DNA of 64,000 nucleotides from Erythrophleum ivorense (Eukaryota > Streptophyta > Magnoliopsida > Fabales > Fabaceae): assembly GCA_026724425.1 (NCBI GenBank), contig JAIUCV010000003.1, positions 47,269,283 to 47,333,282 of the forward strand, given 5' to 3'. Positions 47,085 to 57,377 of the stretch are shown here, one piece after another. Both the position numbers and the translations under genes were made by a program. Each line of letters starts with the position of its first letter. The stretch's first letter is position 1. The notes under the pieces were generated by a model that was given only the letters and a program-made list of their open reading frames with translations, was not told where the DNA came from and ran no database searches.

Positions 47085-47174
47085 CTTACTTGCATTTACA
47101 CACTTTTTCCTTGAGTCTTGAATCCTCTCCCTTGACCTCACACACCCAAGAAGGTGTAGATCACATCTCTTGGC
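47085..47174 (-). other. 90-bp splice-bounded segment (putative micro-exon)
   Basis: On the minus strand it is preceded by 'tgtgtctag' and followed by GTACCTCTC after 'agtaag'. Exactly 90 bp and open in frame 0 for 30 codons, with Ala1-Lys2, Leu6-His7, Val12, Val26, Ala28 and Lys30 shared with the 15671-15760 copy. Confidence 0.5.
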
Positions 47175-48218
47175 CTAGACACATTATATGGAAGCTAATT
47201 ATACTCTTGAATCAAATTCTAAGGCCATACAATCACTAAAAAAGTTAGGTGACTCATAAGGCTCTTTTATGGTTCCATAATGCACTTAATGGAGCAACCT
47301 TTGGAAAACATCATCTTGGCTCCATTCTCTCCATTTATTCATGATTCTTGACTCCATTTAAACTTCTTGGAGTCATCACACAATCCATTCTAGGAGCCTA
47401 ACTAGGTGTTGCTTCTTTAAGCTATAATATGGAACATATAAGGCTATCTCACTATCTATGGTTTCTAAAATTTTTTCAAGACTTCCTCTCATATTCTCTC
47501 ATCACACATGATGCAAAACTAAGTTTAGAAAGAATTAAAACACTCCCTTGGTGTATGAACTCTTCTTAGTCGAAGTATGTACTCTTCTTGGCACCCTTAG
47601 AGTTTCTTTACTTCCTTTGATGGGAGAAACATGTAGGAAGCTCTCTTGGTGTCTTAGGAACTCATATGAACACTTAAACATCATTAAATATGGCTAGGGT
47701 TCATGATAGAGTTCAAGGAGCAATCAAAACCCTAACTTGTTTATCTTGCAAATTCATGGTTTTTACTTGGATTTCTTTGCATATTCTTACTCTCCTCCCT
47801 TAAATTCATAGAATTCACCCTTGTTTCTCCTCAAAATTCTAGTCTTCTTGTAGCTACATATATGGGGAAAAATAGGGAGGAAGTAACTACCATAAGATGG
47901 AAGATTTATATTATTTTACCTTGTTTTCTTGCTTGTTTCTCACTTTTCTTGCCCTCCTCTCTTCAAATCTTAATTTTCCCTCCTTGGTCTGACCTTAAAA
48001 CATGCCCAAACACTTTAAGAAAATCATAGGGAGAAAGGGGAGAAGGAGGAGAAGAAACTTCCTAAAGAGAAGATTAGAAAATTCCAATAATTTCTTACCT
48101 TTTTCTTGAGTTTTTCCCTTCTCCTTTGCCTTGTTCTTGTACACCCTCCTCCCTTAAGTCTTCTTTGGTTTTTGGGCAGAATTTGGTCAACCTAAATGAG
48201 GGGAGAAGAAGGGAGCCT

Positions 48219-48230
48219 CATATATATAGG
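48219..48230 (-). promoter_or_regulatory. TATA box of type-B LTR
   Basis: 'catatatatagg' reads CCTATATATATG on the minus strand, aligned with 22797-22808 and about 120 bp upstream of the first donor-like site. Predicted LTR promoter. Confidence 0.45.
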
Positions 48231-48820
48231 GATCTAAGAAGGACTTTTTCAAAAATTTTCATTTTGCCTTTCGTTCTTGGCATTTTCGTTTTTAACTTGT
48301 TTTAGCTCTTTTTTTAAACCATCTTTTCTATTATAAAATTTAGGTTCCCAATTTAGAAAAATCTCTTTGGAATCAATCGAATTGGAGCTAAAACCTTCCT
48401 GCCTAAATCCGTCAAAGTTTAAGTGCACCGATATTGGAAAATGTCCACCGAAGGGGCTTTAGCTTTATCGGGACTTTCCATGGTTTTTAGTGCCCTTAAG
48501 AGCCCTGGAGAACTTAAAACTTTCATTTAAAAAGCCCTCCTATGAAAATTCTAAAATTTACTCAAAATGACAAAAATGCCCTTACGTTTCGTTAACCTTT
48601 CATTCAAATTCGTTTCTTCATTCTAGCTCTATTTTTCCTTCCGTCTGAGCCTGGGATTCTTATTTTTAGGAGTCTAGAATGTTTCGCAAATTTTTTAGGA
48701 CCTTAACTAAGTCATTTTGGGGGACTGACTTTTGTATCTGGTGAATTTCATTCATTTAAGGAGAAACCATAAGAGATGTTTCTTGCATTTTCTCTCATTT
48801 TTAGAAAATCAAATATTACA

Positions 48821-49329
48821 CCAGCAACCCTTCAAGACTTTACCAATGGCTTCGTATGAAACTCAAACCTTAAGAACCTATTTATAGACTTTGAATGTTC
48901 ACCATTACAACTGCAAAAAGATGCATTTTTTTTTTTTGCATTTGTGCAAAATCCCAATCATAAGCTTTTAGAAGGCCATATTGCAATTATGGCAATGCTT
49001 TGGTCCACCACTATGCAAATAAGCATCATCAAGTTTTGTTGCTGAAAGTTAAATTTTTAGCTTTTCCCATTTTAGCTCTAATTTGCTTTGGTCTTTTTAG
49101 GTTTCAATTTTTGTATTATTATCCCTATAAACCACCAAAAGTATATAGCTAAAATCTAATTACAAAGATTAAAAAAATTAAACACTAAACATTCTAATTT
49201 AATCTAATATTCATACAAAATGTAAAAATAAAGGAAAATATACTCAAAATACCAAAAAAAAATAAGTTGAAAATTTATGATAAATTGCCAAAACAGATGC
49301 ACATATATAGGGGTGATTTGGACTTATCA
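48821..49329 (-). repeat. Right LTR of Tat-like element, piece 3
   Basis: Continues the LTR from piece 2 ('ctttaccaatggcttc', 'cataagcttttagaaggcca' matching 9505 and 9595 of the left copy) and ends GGACTTATCA at 49329, the complement-paired terminus of TGATACTATC. Includes a T15-type homopolymer near 48922. Confidence 0.7.
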
Positions 49330-49666
49330 TACTATAAGTATAAAATTTTCATGGTTGGCAACTCCACAAATAAGCAACTTATAATTCAAGAGTTCCATAC
49401 TACACCACTAAGGGTCATACAAGTAATTTGAAAACATCCAAGAGAGTAATTGAAATATTTTGATAGAAATACATGAGAAAGGACATCCAATAATTTGCAA
49501 AATGGTGTGTAAATTGCCAACAAATCAAACCTATGACAACAAAAATTTCTAAACCTTTACAACTCCTTACCATTCATAAAAGACTATGGCAAGAAATCAC
49601 TATGGATTTCATAATAGGATTACCAAAATTTGAAAGGAATACTTCCATTCTACTGGTGGTGGATAG
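49330..49666 (+). pseudogene. Integrase pseudogene, continuation of the split Reina-like copy
   Basis: Reads YYKYKIFMVGNSTNKQLIIQEFH from the junction, then HTTP..G-like text where Reina-type integrases have their zinc-binding HHCC domain, then, after a frame change, a WQEITMDFIIGLPKF-type block near 49590-49635 and a terminal LVVDS. This is the catalytic-core start (first Asp of DDE) expected after the piece ending at 8451. Same strand as the 5306-8451 relic. It is cut at 49667 by a LARD-like LTR, and the rest of integrase is not found. Confidence 0.7.
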
Positions 49667-51349
49667 TGTAATAGCCCTAACTCCTTATCACACTAGTCAA
49701 GCATAATCATATAATTAACAATCAACACTTAAAGTAAAAGGCCAATACTAGTTTACTAATGGATCACAATGTGGGAAAATTTGAACCTTTTATTAATTCA
49801 TAACCACTATTCATATAAGCTCAAAGATCTAAGTTCATAGAGAATTTAATTTCTCATTTAAGACTTTCAATTTATTCACAACTAAATATGGAAGCACAAA
49901 ACTCCTATATTTTTGTTTATAAGTTATTACTTACCATTAACATAGTGAAAACTAGGTTTTAAAAGTTTAATTAGGGGTTTGGAAACTTAAGCCACGACTT
50001 GGAAGGACTTCACCATGGCTAAGATGGCTACTGGAGCCTCTAAAACCATTAAGGTATACTTATGTTGCAACTCAAACATCCTGTACTGCAACTTGACATG
50101 AATCTGGAGTCATTTCTCATAAAAACACGATCCTTACTGTGACTTAGACTACTTGTTCTACAGTGAGGTGCGCTCCTAGAAGTACTGTTCCCATTTTGCC
50201 GATTCTTGCCACATTGAGACCCTCTCGCACCACGGTGAGACTGCTCTCTAGAGCACTTCCCCTCTAATCTTCTACAGGTATGTCGCAGCCAAGAAACTTG
50301 TGTTGTGGTGCACTTAGGTTCTATTACTCCCTGTATGCATTTTAGCTATGACTTGAGTAGTTTTAGCTACAACTCAACTTCCCTCTAGTCCTAAACTCAT
50401 TAATACTCGTCCCAATTCACATATAACTCCCCCACTCCAACCTAAAACATTTTTAGGGCTAAGACACTATGCTTTTGAGGCTTATAACCCACATAACTTT
50501 GAGATAATTTATCTTATGTAATCCATGGACTCTAAAATCAATCACACCAATGCAAACTCATATTATATCTGCATATATACCATTATGACAACAAAAGTTA
50601 GCTAACAAACTCAAATGGTAACCCAAAATACTCATTACACCACCAATTGTCTTCTAACTACTTGAAGCAAGTTTCAATTTGCTAATTACACATGATCCTA
50701 CCCTCAAAGCTCTAAAGCAACCTCAATTACAAAAGATGACTATGGCATACCTCAATCCACGAACACACAACATACATGATAGCACAAGTGCACAAATCAA
50801 AGTTTAAGTTAGACATTCATTTAATAATCTAAACATATCCTTGAAAATACATAACAAGTTTAGTATATCCATAACAATTCATGTTTGCTTAACATCAAAC
50901 AGTTATATCAAATTCCATATAAGTTAAACTTAACCTACTAATGGTTAATTCATTAGTTACAAAAGTATTAAAATACCTACACTTGGCAATATGAATCTAT
51001 CATGATGCTATACAAAAGAAGTTACAAAAAGAACATCTACACTAAATTAAGCCTCCAAGTGGAGAATTCCCACACAAGGTCTTAATCTAGGGGTGGTCAT
51101 CCACTAGCTTCCCCTTTTCCTTGGCTAAAGAACCTTCACATAAAATTGTTAGCCTATGACACAAAGTGAGATGTGATTCTTAGTAACCAAAGGGAAAACT
51201 CCATACATATAAACAAATTAATCAATATAAATGCATTTCATACCAATAAATACTAGAATCATCAATTCAATCAGCAAATGAACTAATTAGACTACCAGTG
51301 ACTATTATCTCATACTAACAATCACATACAACTTGAGCACAACACGGTT
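49667..51349 (-). repeat. LARD-like LTR, right part missing (reversed)
   Basis: Begins TGTAATAGCCCTAACTCC inside integrase codons, equivalent to TGTGACGACGCTAACTTC at 61353. The order of blocks follows the LARD LTR: 'gctcaaagatctaagttc' region, an array of 'gccac..ttg', 'gcaactc' words (about 49990-50390), 'gatgctatacaaaag', 'tgagatgtgattcttagtaacc', then 'tagactaccagtgactattatc'. Homology ends near 'gagcacaacacgg' (51335-51347), so the U3 side is deleted. Confidence 0.6.
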
Positions 51350-51919
51350 GATAGGATTAAGACTCCCGTTGTATTAATAGATGTATGTTTGTTGTTTAAG
51401 GTTGCATTAGGCTTGTGTTGCCTCTTAAGAAGTGTTGATAGCTAGTTGAAAAGTGGTAGACATTGTTTGAGGCAACCAAGGTTTAATTCCATTCATACTT
51501 ATTGTAAACTCATATTTAATAGCTTGTATATGCATAAATATGTTTATATGAAGCCATGATTAAGTTTGACTACTTGTATGATGTTTTATCATAGACCTTG
51601 ATATGTTTTTTGATGACTATGGTTAATCTTGATATGTGTTCTAATAGAATAGAAAAGTTATAGACCTTGATATTGTTTTGGCCACTTGTGAGAAGTGGTG
51701 GACCTTGATGTTTGTCCTACCCACTAATGAATTATTGCCCTATAACTATGTTATCTATTTTCAAACTTACTTTCATGTTTTGTTGGACATGGCATGCTTG
51801 ATGATCTTACCATGTAAAGCTTTAATATTGATCACTGTATGTAAATATGAAAGGAAATTGCTCTTGTTTATTAAGAATTCATATCTCACACTAGTTGTCA
51901 GTTAACATTTTCTAAGTGA
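51350..51919. other. Unassigned sequence
   Basis: No gene or family recognised. The phrase 'agaccttgat(a/g)t' recurs at about 51593, 51661 and 51709, suggesting a decayed short tandem repeat. It may be non-LTR host sequence or an old element interior. Confidence 0.3.
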
Positions 51920-54124
51920 GAGTTCAAGCTCTAACAAAGATAAACAAGTAGAAAGCCTATTGTCTAGACTAGTGATAACTACTATTGAATAGTTACAAAT
52001 AACTTGGTTGTAAACTAAATTTGTGAATAGTGGTGCAAACAAGAATGTCTCTCACGGAAAAGGATTCCAATTACTCAAGTTTTCCTTGTCAAGTGCAAAT
52101 TAAAAACCAATAATTCCATAATTCAATTGGGCGTTTAATGACTAAAATTAAAAGCAATATATAAAATAAGATAAAACTAATAACTAGAATTAAAAAAGTA
52201 ACAACAATCAAGTAAATGAGTGTAGCTAACCTTGTACAGATGCTTTGAAGTTTAATTCTCATCATCCAAATTAGATTTCACTAAAAGCTGGACCTAATCT
52301 TCTTTAGTGTATTCCTAATTAATTTCCTCAAGTAACCACTCAAGATGTAAGACATTAGCAAATTAATGATTCTTGAAACCTCAAGATTATGCTAACTTGT
52401 TAATTCTTGAATTAAGCTCCTTGAACACACCAAAATAGAGATCAAGTGACTTTTATAGGTTTTGCACTTTCATCTTAGATGCCTAATTAACCAATCAAGC
52501 ATCAAGATTCCTTAAACCAATAATTAAGCACAAGGTTCCAACAAGATTACACAATAACCATTGCATTAATCAAGCAAAAAATTTAGAGGAAAATAGAACA
52601 AAGTGTGTAGCCACTAAACAAAACAATTAATCCCTAATTCATTCTCTAAAATGTCAATTCAATAACTCAACAATTTCAAGAATCCAATCCAAAATTCTAG
52701 CCATAATTCTCAAGTAATGACAAGCTAAACCTAGACTTATAAAACTAGAAAATTACAACATTAAAAGGAGAAGAAAATTAGCCCCTTCTTGGAGCATTTG
52801 TCTTGGATTCAAATTTGCATTCCAAAGCCTTCATCCCAAGCTAGCTACATGGAAGAATCAAGTTTCCATTAGAGAGAATTGATAGAGGAACTACTGGTAA
52901 TGATCTCCGACCATGGAGTTTCACAAATAGGGGATGGATGATGGATTTTACGTTCTGCTTCTTCTTCTTCAATCCAAAACCCTGAGGCTCTACTTTCATC
53001 CCTCCTTCCAATCACGTCTACACTATTTCCCATCCAATGTCACACCTTAAGACTCCTCTTTTCCTCTATCACGTCCCTCTCACGTGCTTTTTCCTTCCCA
53101 TGATAATCATCACTTCAACCTGAGTGAATTCCTTGCTAGCTATGCATTGTGCGTTTTCTCCTCACAGACCATGGCTCTTCCTTCTTCTTAATACTGCAGC
53201 CCATGCCATGTGAAATCAATACATGCTTAACATGTCTGTGTGAATGTGAATCATGCAGTGGGACGTGAAAGATGAGAGTGTAATGTGTGAATGCTAGAAT
53301 GCTACATGTATATGAGAAATTGATGCATGCTTGACATGTTTGTGTGAATGTGAATCATGTAGTGGGCCATGAGTGATGAGATCATAATGCATGAATGCTA
53401 GAGTGCTATGTGTAATTGTAGGAAGCCATGTGACAACATGAAATCACATGAATCCTCCTTTAATATCATTCTACCCGTATGTCTCATCTCTCTTCTCTTC
53501 ACCAAAACCAAGCTCCCTCCTTTTACACGTGTCCTTATATGTGTAATTCCATGCACGAAATCTATGTGTGTGGTTTATGCTTGCCTTCCATCTCTATGTG
53601 TGCTTCGTGGCTTCATATGTGACATCCACTTTAGCTCTGTGCATAAAATAAGTGAACCTAAGAGAGAGAACTTAGATGTGAATGCTATGTGTGAATTTAT
53701 TAGTGTGAATGATAGAATGAAGTGTATGACCTGGACCTCATGCTACCCCTATCAATTCATGTTTGGATGTGTGTTTGTGATTCATGTGAACTGAATTTGG
53801 TGCCTCGTTGATCCATGTGAATTAGTGGGCCCCTCATACATGATTCATCCCATGTGAAATATCCATGCCTCATCTTCCATTTTTCAATTTCCATTTTCTA
53901 AAAATGAATTAAAAGAATAAAATAAAATATTAAATAGGAAAATTCACAAAAATCATTTAAAAATAATTTATGTATTAAAACCAATAATTTTACAAATTGA
54001 TTCCTAAAGTGCAATAATGGCCCATAAAATCAAATATTATCAATAAATTTATTAAATTATAATTCATCATCAAACTGTCTAAATTAGAAGGAATAAAATA
54101 TATAAAAAAATCGATGTTTATTAA
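51920..54124 (-). repeat. Tat/Athila-like LTR, reversed (second family)
   Basis: Its right end is followed by a reversed purine-rich tract, as expected of a 3' LTR in a reversed element. The text 'gaatgtctctcacggaaaagg' and 'caattactcaagttttcc' near 52045-52085 resembles plant Tat-type LTR ends. It contains a 104-bp tandem duplication at 53222-53430 and no credible coding sequence. Boundaries are approximate. Confidence 0.45.
53222..53430. repeat. 104-bp tandem duplication
   Basis: Copy 1 starts at 53222 ('catgcttaacatgtctgtg') and copy 2 at 53326 ('catgcttgacatgtttgtg'); both continue with 'tgaatgtgaatcatg.agtggg' and 'tgaatgctaga.tgct'. Period 104 bp, roughly 85 percent similar by eye. Confidence 0.75.
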
Positions 54125-54145
54125 TTCCTCCGCACTTAAACTTTT
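54125..54145 (-). other. Reversed polypurine-like tract of Tat-type element
   Basis: On the minus strand it reads AAGTTTAAGTGCGGAGGAAT, similar to the 'aagtttgggggag' tract that precedes 3' LTRs of Tat/Athila elements. The base before the LTR does not give a clean TG, so the junction is not exact. Confidence 0.45.
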
Positions 54146-54457
54146 GCACTCTTAGGCTAAAGGAATCAAAAATCCAAGAAAAGGCTAATGAAAAGAAATC
54201 AAAAAGAAAATGTGTAGGCCACTTAGCATAAGAAAAATCATAGTATATCAACCATCTCAACTCTCAAGGTCATATCACTTACATTAATATAACAAGTACA
54301 ATGACAATATACTTAACAAAAATAAAATGCAATGATGGTCTTTCTTAAGGATTAGTGTTTGTCACTCTCCTCTCTAATGTTTAGGATTAAATGTTTACTC
54401 TCAAATTCCAACCTATCTAACTTTACTACCATATGCTTGACTATTATCTACATCTCC
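54146..54457 (-). other. Interior remnant of the second Tat-like element
   Basis: AT-rich remainder between the purine tract and the LARD insertion at 54458. No coding sequence recognised. Confidence 0.3.
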
Positions 54458-54779
54458 TATGACGACCTTAACTTCTAATCATGGTAATTAAGGTTAAAGA
54501 CACGATTAATAATCAACAATCGAGGTTTGAAGTCATTATTAGATTACTTACATTAGGAAAAGCTGAGGAAATTTAAACCTTGATGTTGTTAGAGTCATTA
54601 ACTAATTACTCATAACCATTTATGCATATGAGAGAATCAAACCCATAATTATAAGTTTTTAATCCTATCATTTATTAATTTCAACTCACAAGAACCTCCT
54701 ACAATGCTCGTAAATCATTCCTTATCATTTCCATAAAGAAAACCAAAGTTTTTAGGTTAATATGAGAAATTGAGCACCT

Positions 54780-55020
54780 TCGCCGCAGCTAAATTCTCTT
54801 ACACCGTGGCCAATTACTCTCGAGTTCAACTCCCTATACCTTCACAAATTTTGCAAATTTCGTCGCGACTAATTACCCTCTAGAACACCACCAGACTTGC
54901 CTCTCACATTTTACCGCGGCTAACATCACTCTTCGTCGTGACCAATTCCTCTCTATTTCCTTCCCTGGGCAACTTCGTCATATTTAGCTGCGGCTAATTC
55001 CATTTTAACCGTGGCCAATT
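54780..55020 (-). repeat. GCCGCGGC-type word array in LARD LTR
   Basis: About eight variants of 'cgccgcagctaa', 'accgtggccaatt', 'taccgcggctaac', 'tagctgcggctaatt' spaced 20-40 bp apart. The core TTAGCCGCGGCTAA is palindromic. The matching array in the right LTR is at 61676-61930, more C-to-T decayed ('gccatggc', 'gccatgac'). Confidence 0.7.
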
Positions 55021-56626
55021 CCCTTCTGTTCTTGTAACTTTCAAATTCCCACCCATGCACTCCAATTCTCCCTCAAGGAATACTCTCCCTCAATTTGTGA
55101 AACTTTAATGGCATTTATCTACTTGATTTACCTAGCTAATCTATCATTATGCACTTCAAGATTTAAGTATTGATTTTTACTCACGAAACTATGATACATA
55201 AGCTAATTCCATAATTTAGTGACAGCAAAAGTGTTCCGACCACAAGGAGTGTAGGGCCAATGCTTAATGTTCATACAAGATCAAATCACTCATCCATTAT
55301 TAATCAATTACAACCATAATGTTCAATTCCATGATAATTATATTACAAGTACAATCTCTATACTTGGTTATTCATAATGCGATGCGAAAATTATATAAAA
55401 CTAGTAATCTAATTACACAATACAATTAGACAAGTTTTCCAAACCTATGTTCTACTAAACTATTTAATAAGCTTCCATTAATTTCTCCTTGCCACTAAGA
55501 GGTCTGATCCTTGAAAATGTTAGCCCACAACAGGGGTGAGATATACAATCTCAGTAACAAGAGGCAAATTCTATATATATGTACAAATTAATCAATACAA
55601 TGCAATTTCATATCTTTAATACCAAAATCATCAATTCAATTTGCAAATGAACTAATTGAGCTACCAATGATTACTGTCTTATACTAGCAATCACACATAA
55701 TATGCTAATGGCCAATAACACCAGAAGTGGTCTATCCATGACACCAACTCCCTAATGAGCACAACCTGGGCTCAGTACATTTAGGGTCTGATCACAACTC
55801 GATGCTTGATCGAAGCATATGCATGGGTGACAGCCACATCACAACTCCACCATGGACTCACAAGGTCCAATCATAATAACAATTCAAGTATTCAACCAAT
55901 CATTTAGCATTTCAAAATCATATATGTGTAAATAATATCAAATTAACATGAACATATACATGAAATTAAGAAATTAACCCTAGTTACCTCAATGAAGCCA
56001 ATTACTCTTCCTCTAGCTTCCACTATGATCTAAAGTATACCAATCCTAACATAAGCATGATTATCATCATTTAACTATCATTACCAAGGAAATTCTCCCT
56101 ATTCATAGATTAATTTTAACAAGAAATCATTGAGAACTTCTTACCCAAGCTTTCTAATGATTTATTGCACTAATTTAGGGTCCATACATTAAAGTTCACC
56201 ATGATTCACTCCCCACAATTCTATTTTCGCACATGTACATACCATGCAATAAAAGTCAATCCAAAATGTGAGAATTCAGTACATACACCACACAAAAGAA
56301 GAGGGAACACTTACCCATACACCCAAGAGGTTAAATGGACTGAGTTGAGCCTTAACTACTAAGAACACACCATGGCCCATCCTTAAAACTTTAATTTTCG
56401 CACATGGAATCAACCATATATAAAAGCCAGCTTATAACATGAAATCTGAGTAAGGTTAACCACAAAATGAAAGCAAACACTTACCCTATGGTTCCATTAA
56501 CTCCAAACTCTGAAAATCTTACAAGGAATCACCCAAACACTAAATTTTAGATTTGAGAACGAGATAAAAATGCCCAAAACTAGAAACTAATTAGACCAAA
56601 ATGAAGAGGAGAATGAGAGGGACATG

Positions 56627-56639
56627 TTTTATATAGATT
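56627..56639 (-). promoter_or_regulatory. TATA box of LARD LTR
   Basis: 'ttttatatagatt' reads AATCTATATAAAA on the minus strand, conserved in the right LTR (63554-63567) and in the 1900-3989 copy. Predicted promoter directing leftward transcription. Confidence 0.5.
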
Positions 56640-57377
56640 ACCTTAGCCAAATCTTCCTCTAAAAGTGAGAAATGGTGGAAGAATGTAGAAAAACCCTAGC
56701 CCCTCTTCTCAAGTGCGAAAATGGCTTCCTTATTCTACAAAACATGAGTGTCTTAGCAACTAAACAGATGGGGAAAAGGCCTCTTAGGATTTTAGTGAAG
56801 ATGGGCTAGTCCAATAGGCCCATTATTTCAAGTAGGCTGGTGCTAAGTGAGATGGGCTGCAGAAACTCTTAGGGTTGGGGAGAGCGTGATAACTTAAAAG
56901 CCCAAAAATTCATTTAGATTATGGTGAAAATTTATTGGGCCACAAGTTGGAGGGTTTTTGATGGGTTTGGCCTAACCCAGAAGCCCAAAACCCAAGTAGG
57001 TTCAAAATTTAATTTGTTAGGCTAGAGTATATGAATTTATTTGAATTGGGTCTGCATAAGATTATAATTGGACCTCTAAGAAATAGAGTTAGACTTTCTT
57101 ATGACTAAAAGTGGGCTTCTATACTTAGTTCATGGCATAAATAAGTTAATCATATGATCCAAATTAAATGTCCATCTCCCCTTAGTTAATTTCATAATTA
57201 AACCTATAACCCTAATTAATATATCTTCACCTAACAATAACCAAACATGATTATTAGCTCGAAATGCTTAAAATAAATTGATTTCTTTAAAAACCATATT
57301 TTTCTTATTTTTCCCAAATCCCTATATTAATTCTTTAATTTATTGTAATTATCCTTAATTAATTTTGGGGTATTACA

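Larger units (their letters stand above)
42196..48820 (-). mobile_element. Solo LTR, type B, reversed, interrupted by a type-A solo LTR
   Basis: Left end TATAACACCATAAT (TG lost), right end AAATATTACA, flanked by ctagc (42191-42195) and ccagc (48821-48825). Net length about 3.86 kb after removal of 42338-45101 and one TSD copy. Carries a TATA box at 48219-48230, donor-like AAAAAG|GTAAGAAA (48096-48099), ACAAG|GTAAAA (47918-47920), the 90-bp segment 47085-47174 and the reversed AAAAGTCCC array at 46725-46880. Two near-identical stretches at about 45590-45700 and 45728-45860 form an internal tandem duplication. Confidence 0.8.
8452..49329 (-). mobile_element. Tat/Athila-like LTR retrotransposon, reversed, with nested insertions
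   Basis: The outer ends read TGATACTATC at the left and GGACTTATCA at the right, giving a TGATA/TATCA terminal inverted repeat. Left and right LTRs share long homologous stretches (for example 8820-9700 against 37900-37980, 41610-42190 and 48830-49100). The reversed PBS at 37403-37420 sits just left of the right LTR, as expected for a reversed element. Internal sequence survives only as fragments (17355-17821 joined to 36898-37402) with no recognisable gag-pol, and later insertions account for most of the 41 kb. The flanking 5-mers (tgatg, tacta) do not match, so no TSD is confirmed; the split integrase supports the boundaries instead. Confidence 0.65.
54458..57377 (-). repeat. Left (3') LTR of LARD-like element
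   Basis: 2920 bp, TATGACGACC (TG lost) to GGGGTATTACA. Includes the GCCGCGGC word array at 54780-55020, the block 'gagcacaacctgggc' near 55755, donor-like 'cttaccc' complements at 56140, 56310 and 56470 (reading GTAAG on the minus strand) and the TATA box at 56627-56639. Confidence 0.85.

Noticed and set aside
8447..49334. TSD for the Tat-like element (tgatg and tacta)
   Set aside because: Only two of five bases agree. The repeated 'atactat' at both junctions overlaps the LTR end, so it is not a clean duplication.
49662..51354. GATAG at 49662-49666 and 51350-51354 as a TSD for the LARD-like LTR
   Set aside because: The right end of that LTR is missing and does not read CA. The codons after the second GATAG do not continue integrase, so the match is probably chance.
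53408..53794. 128-codon plus-strand open frame, Cys-rich
   Set aside because: Lies in a repetitive LTR next to the 104-bp tandem duplication, has no recognisable domain, and its composition follows the repeat text. Most likely chance.
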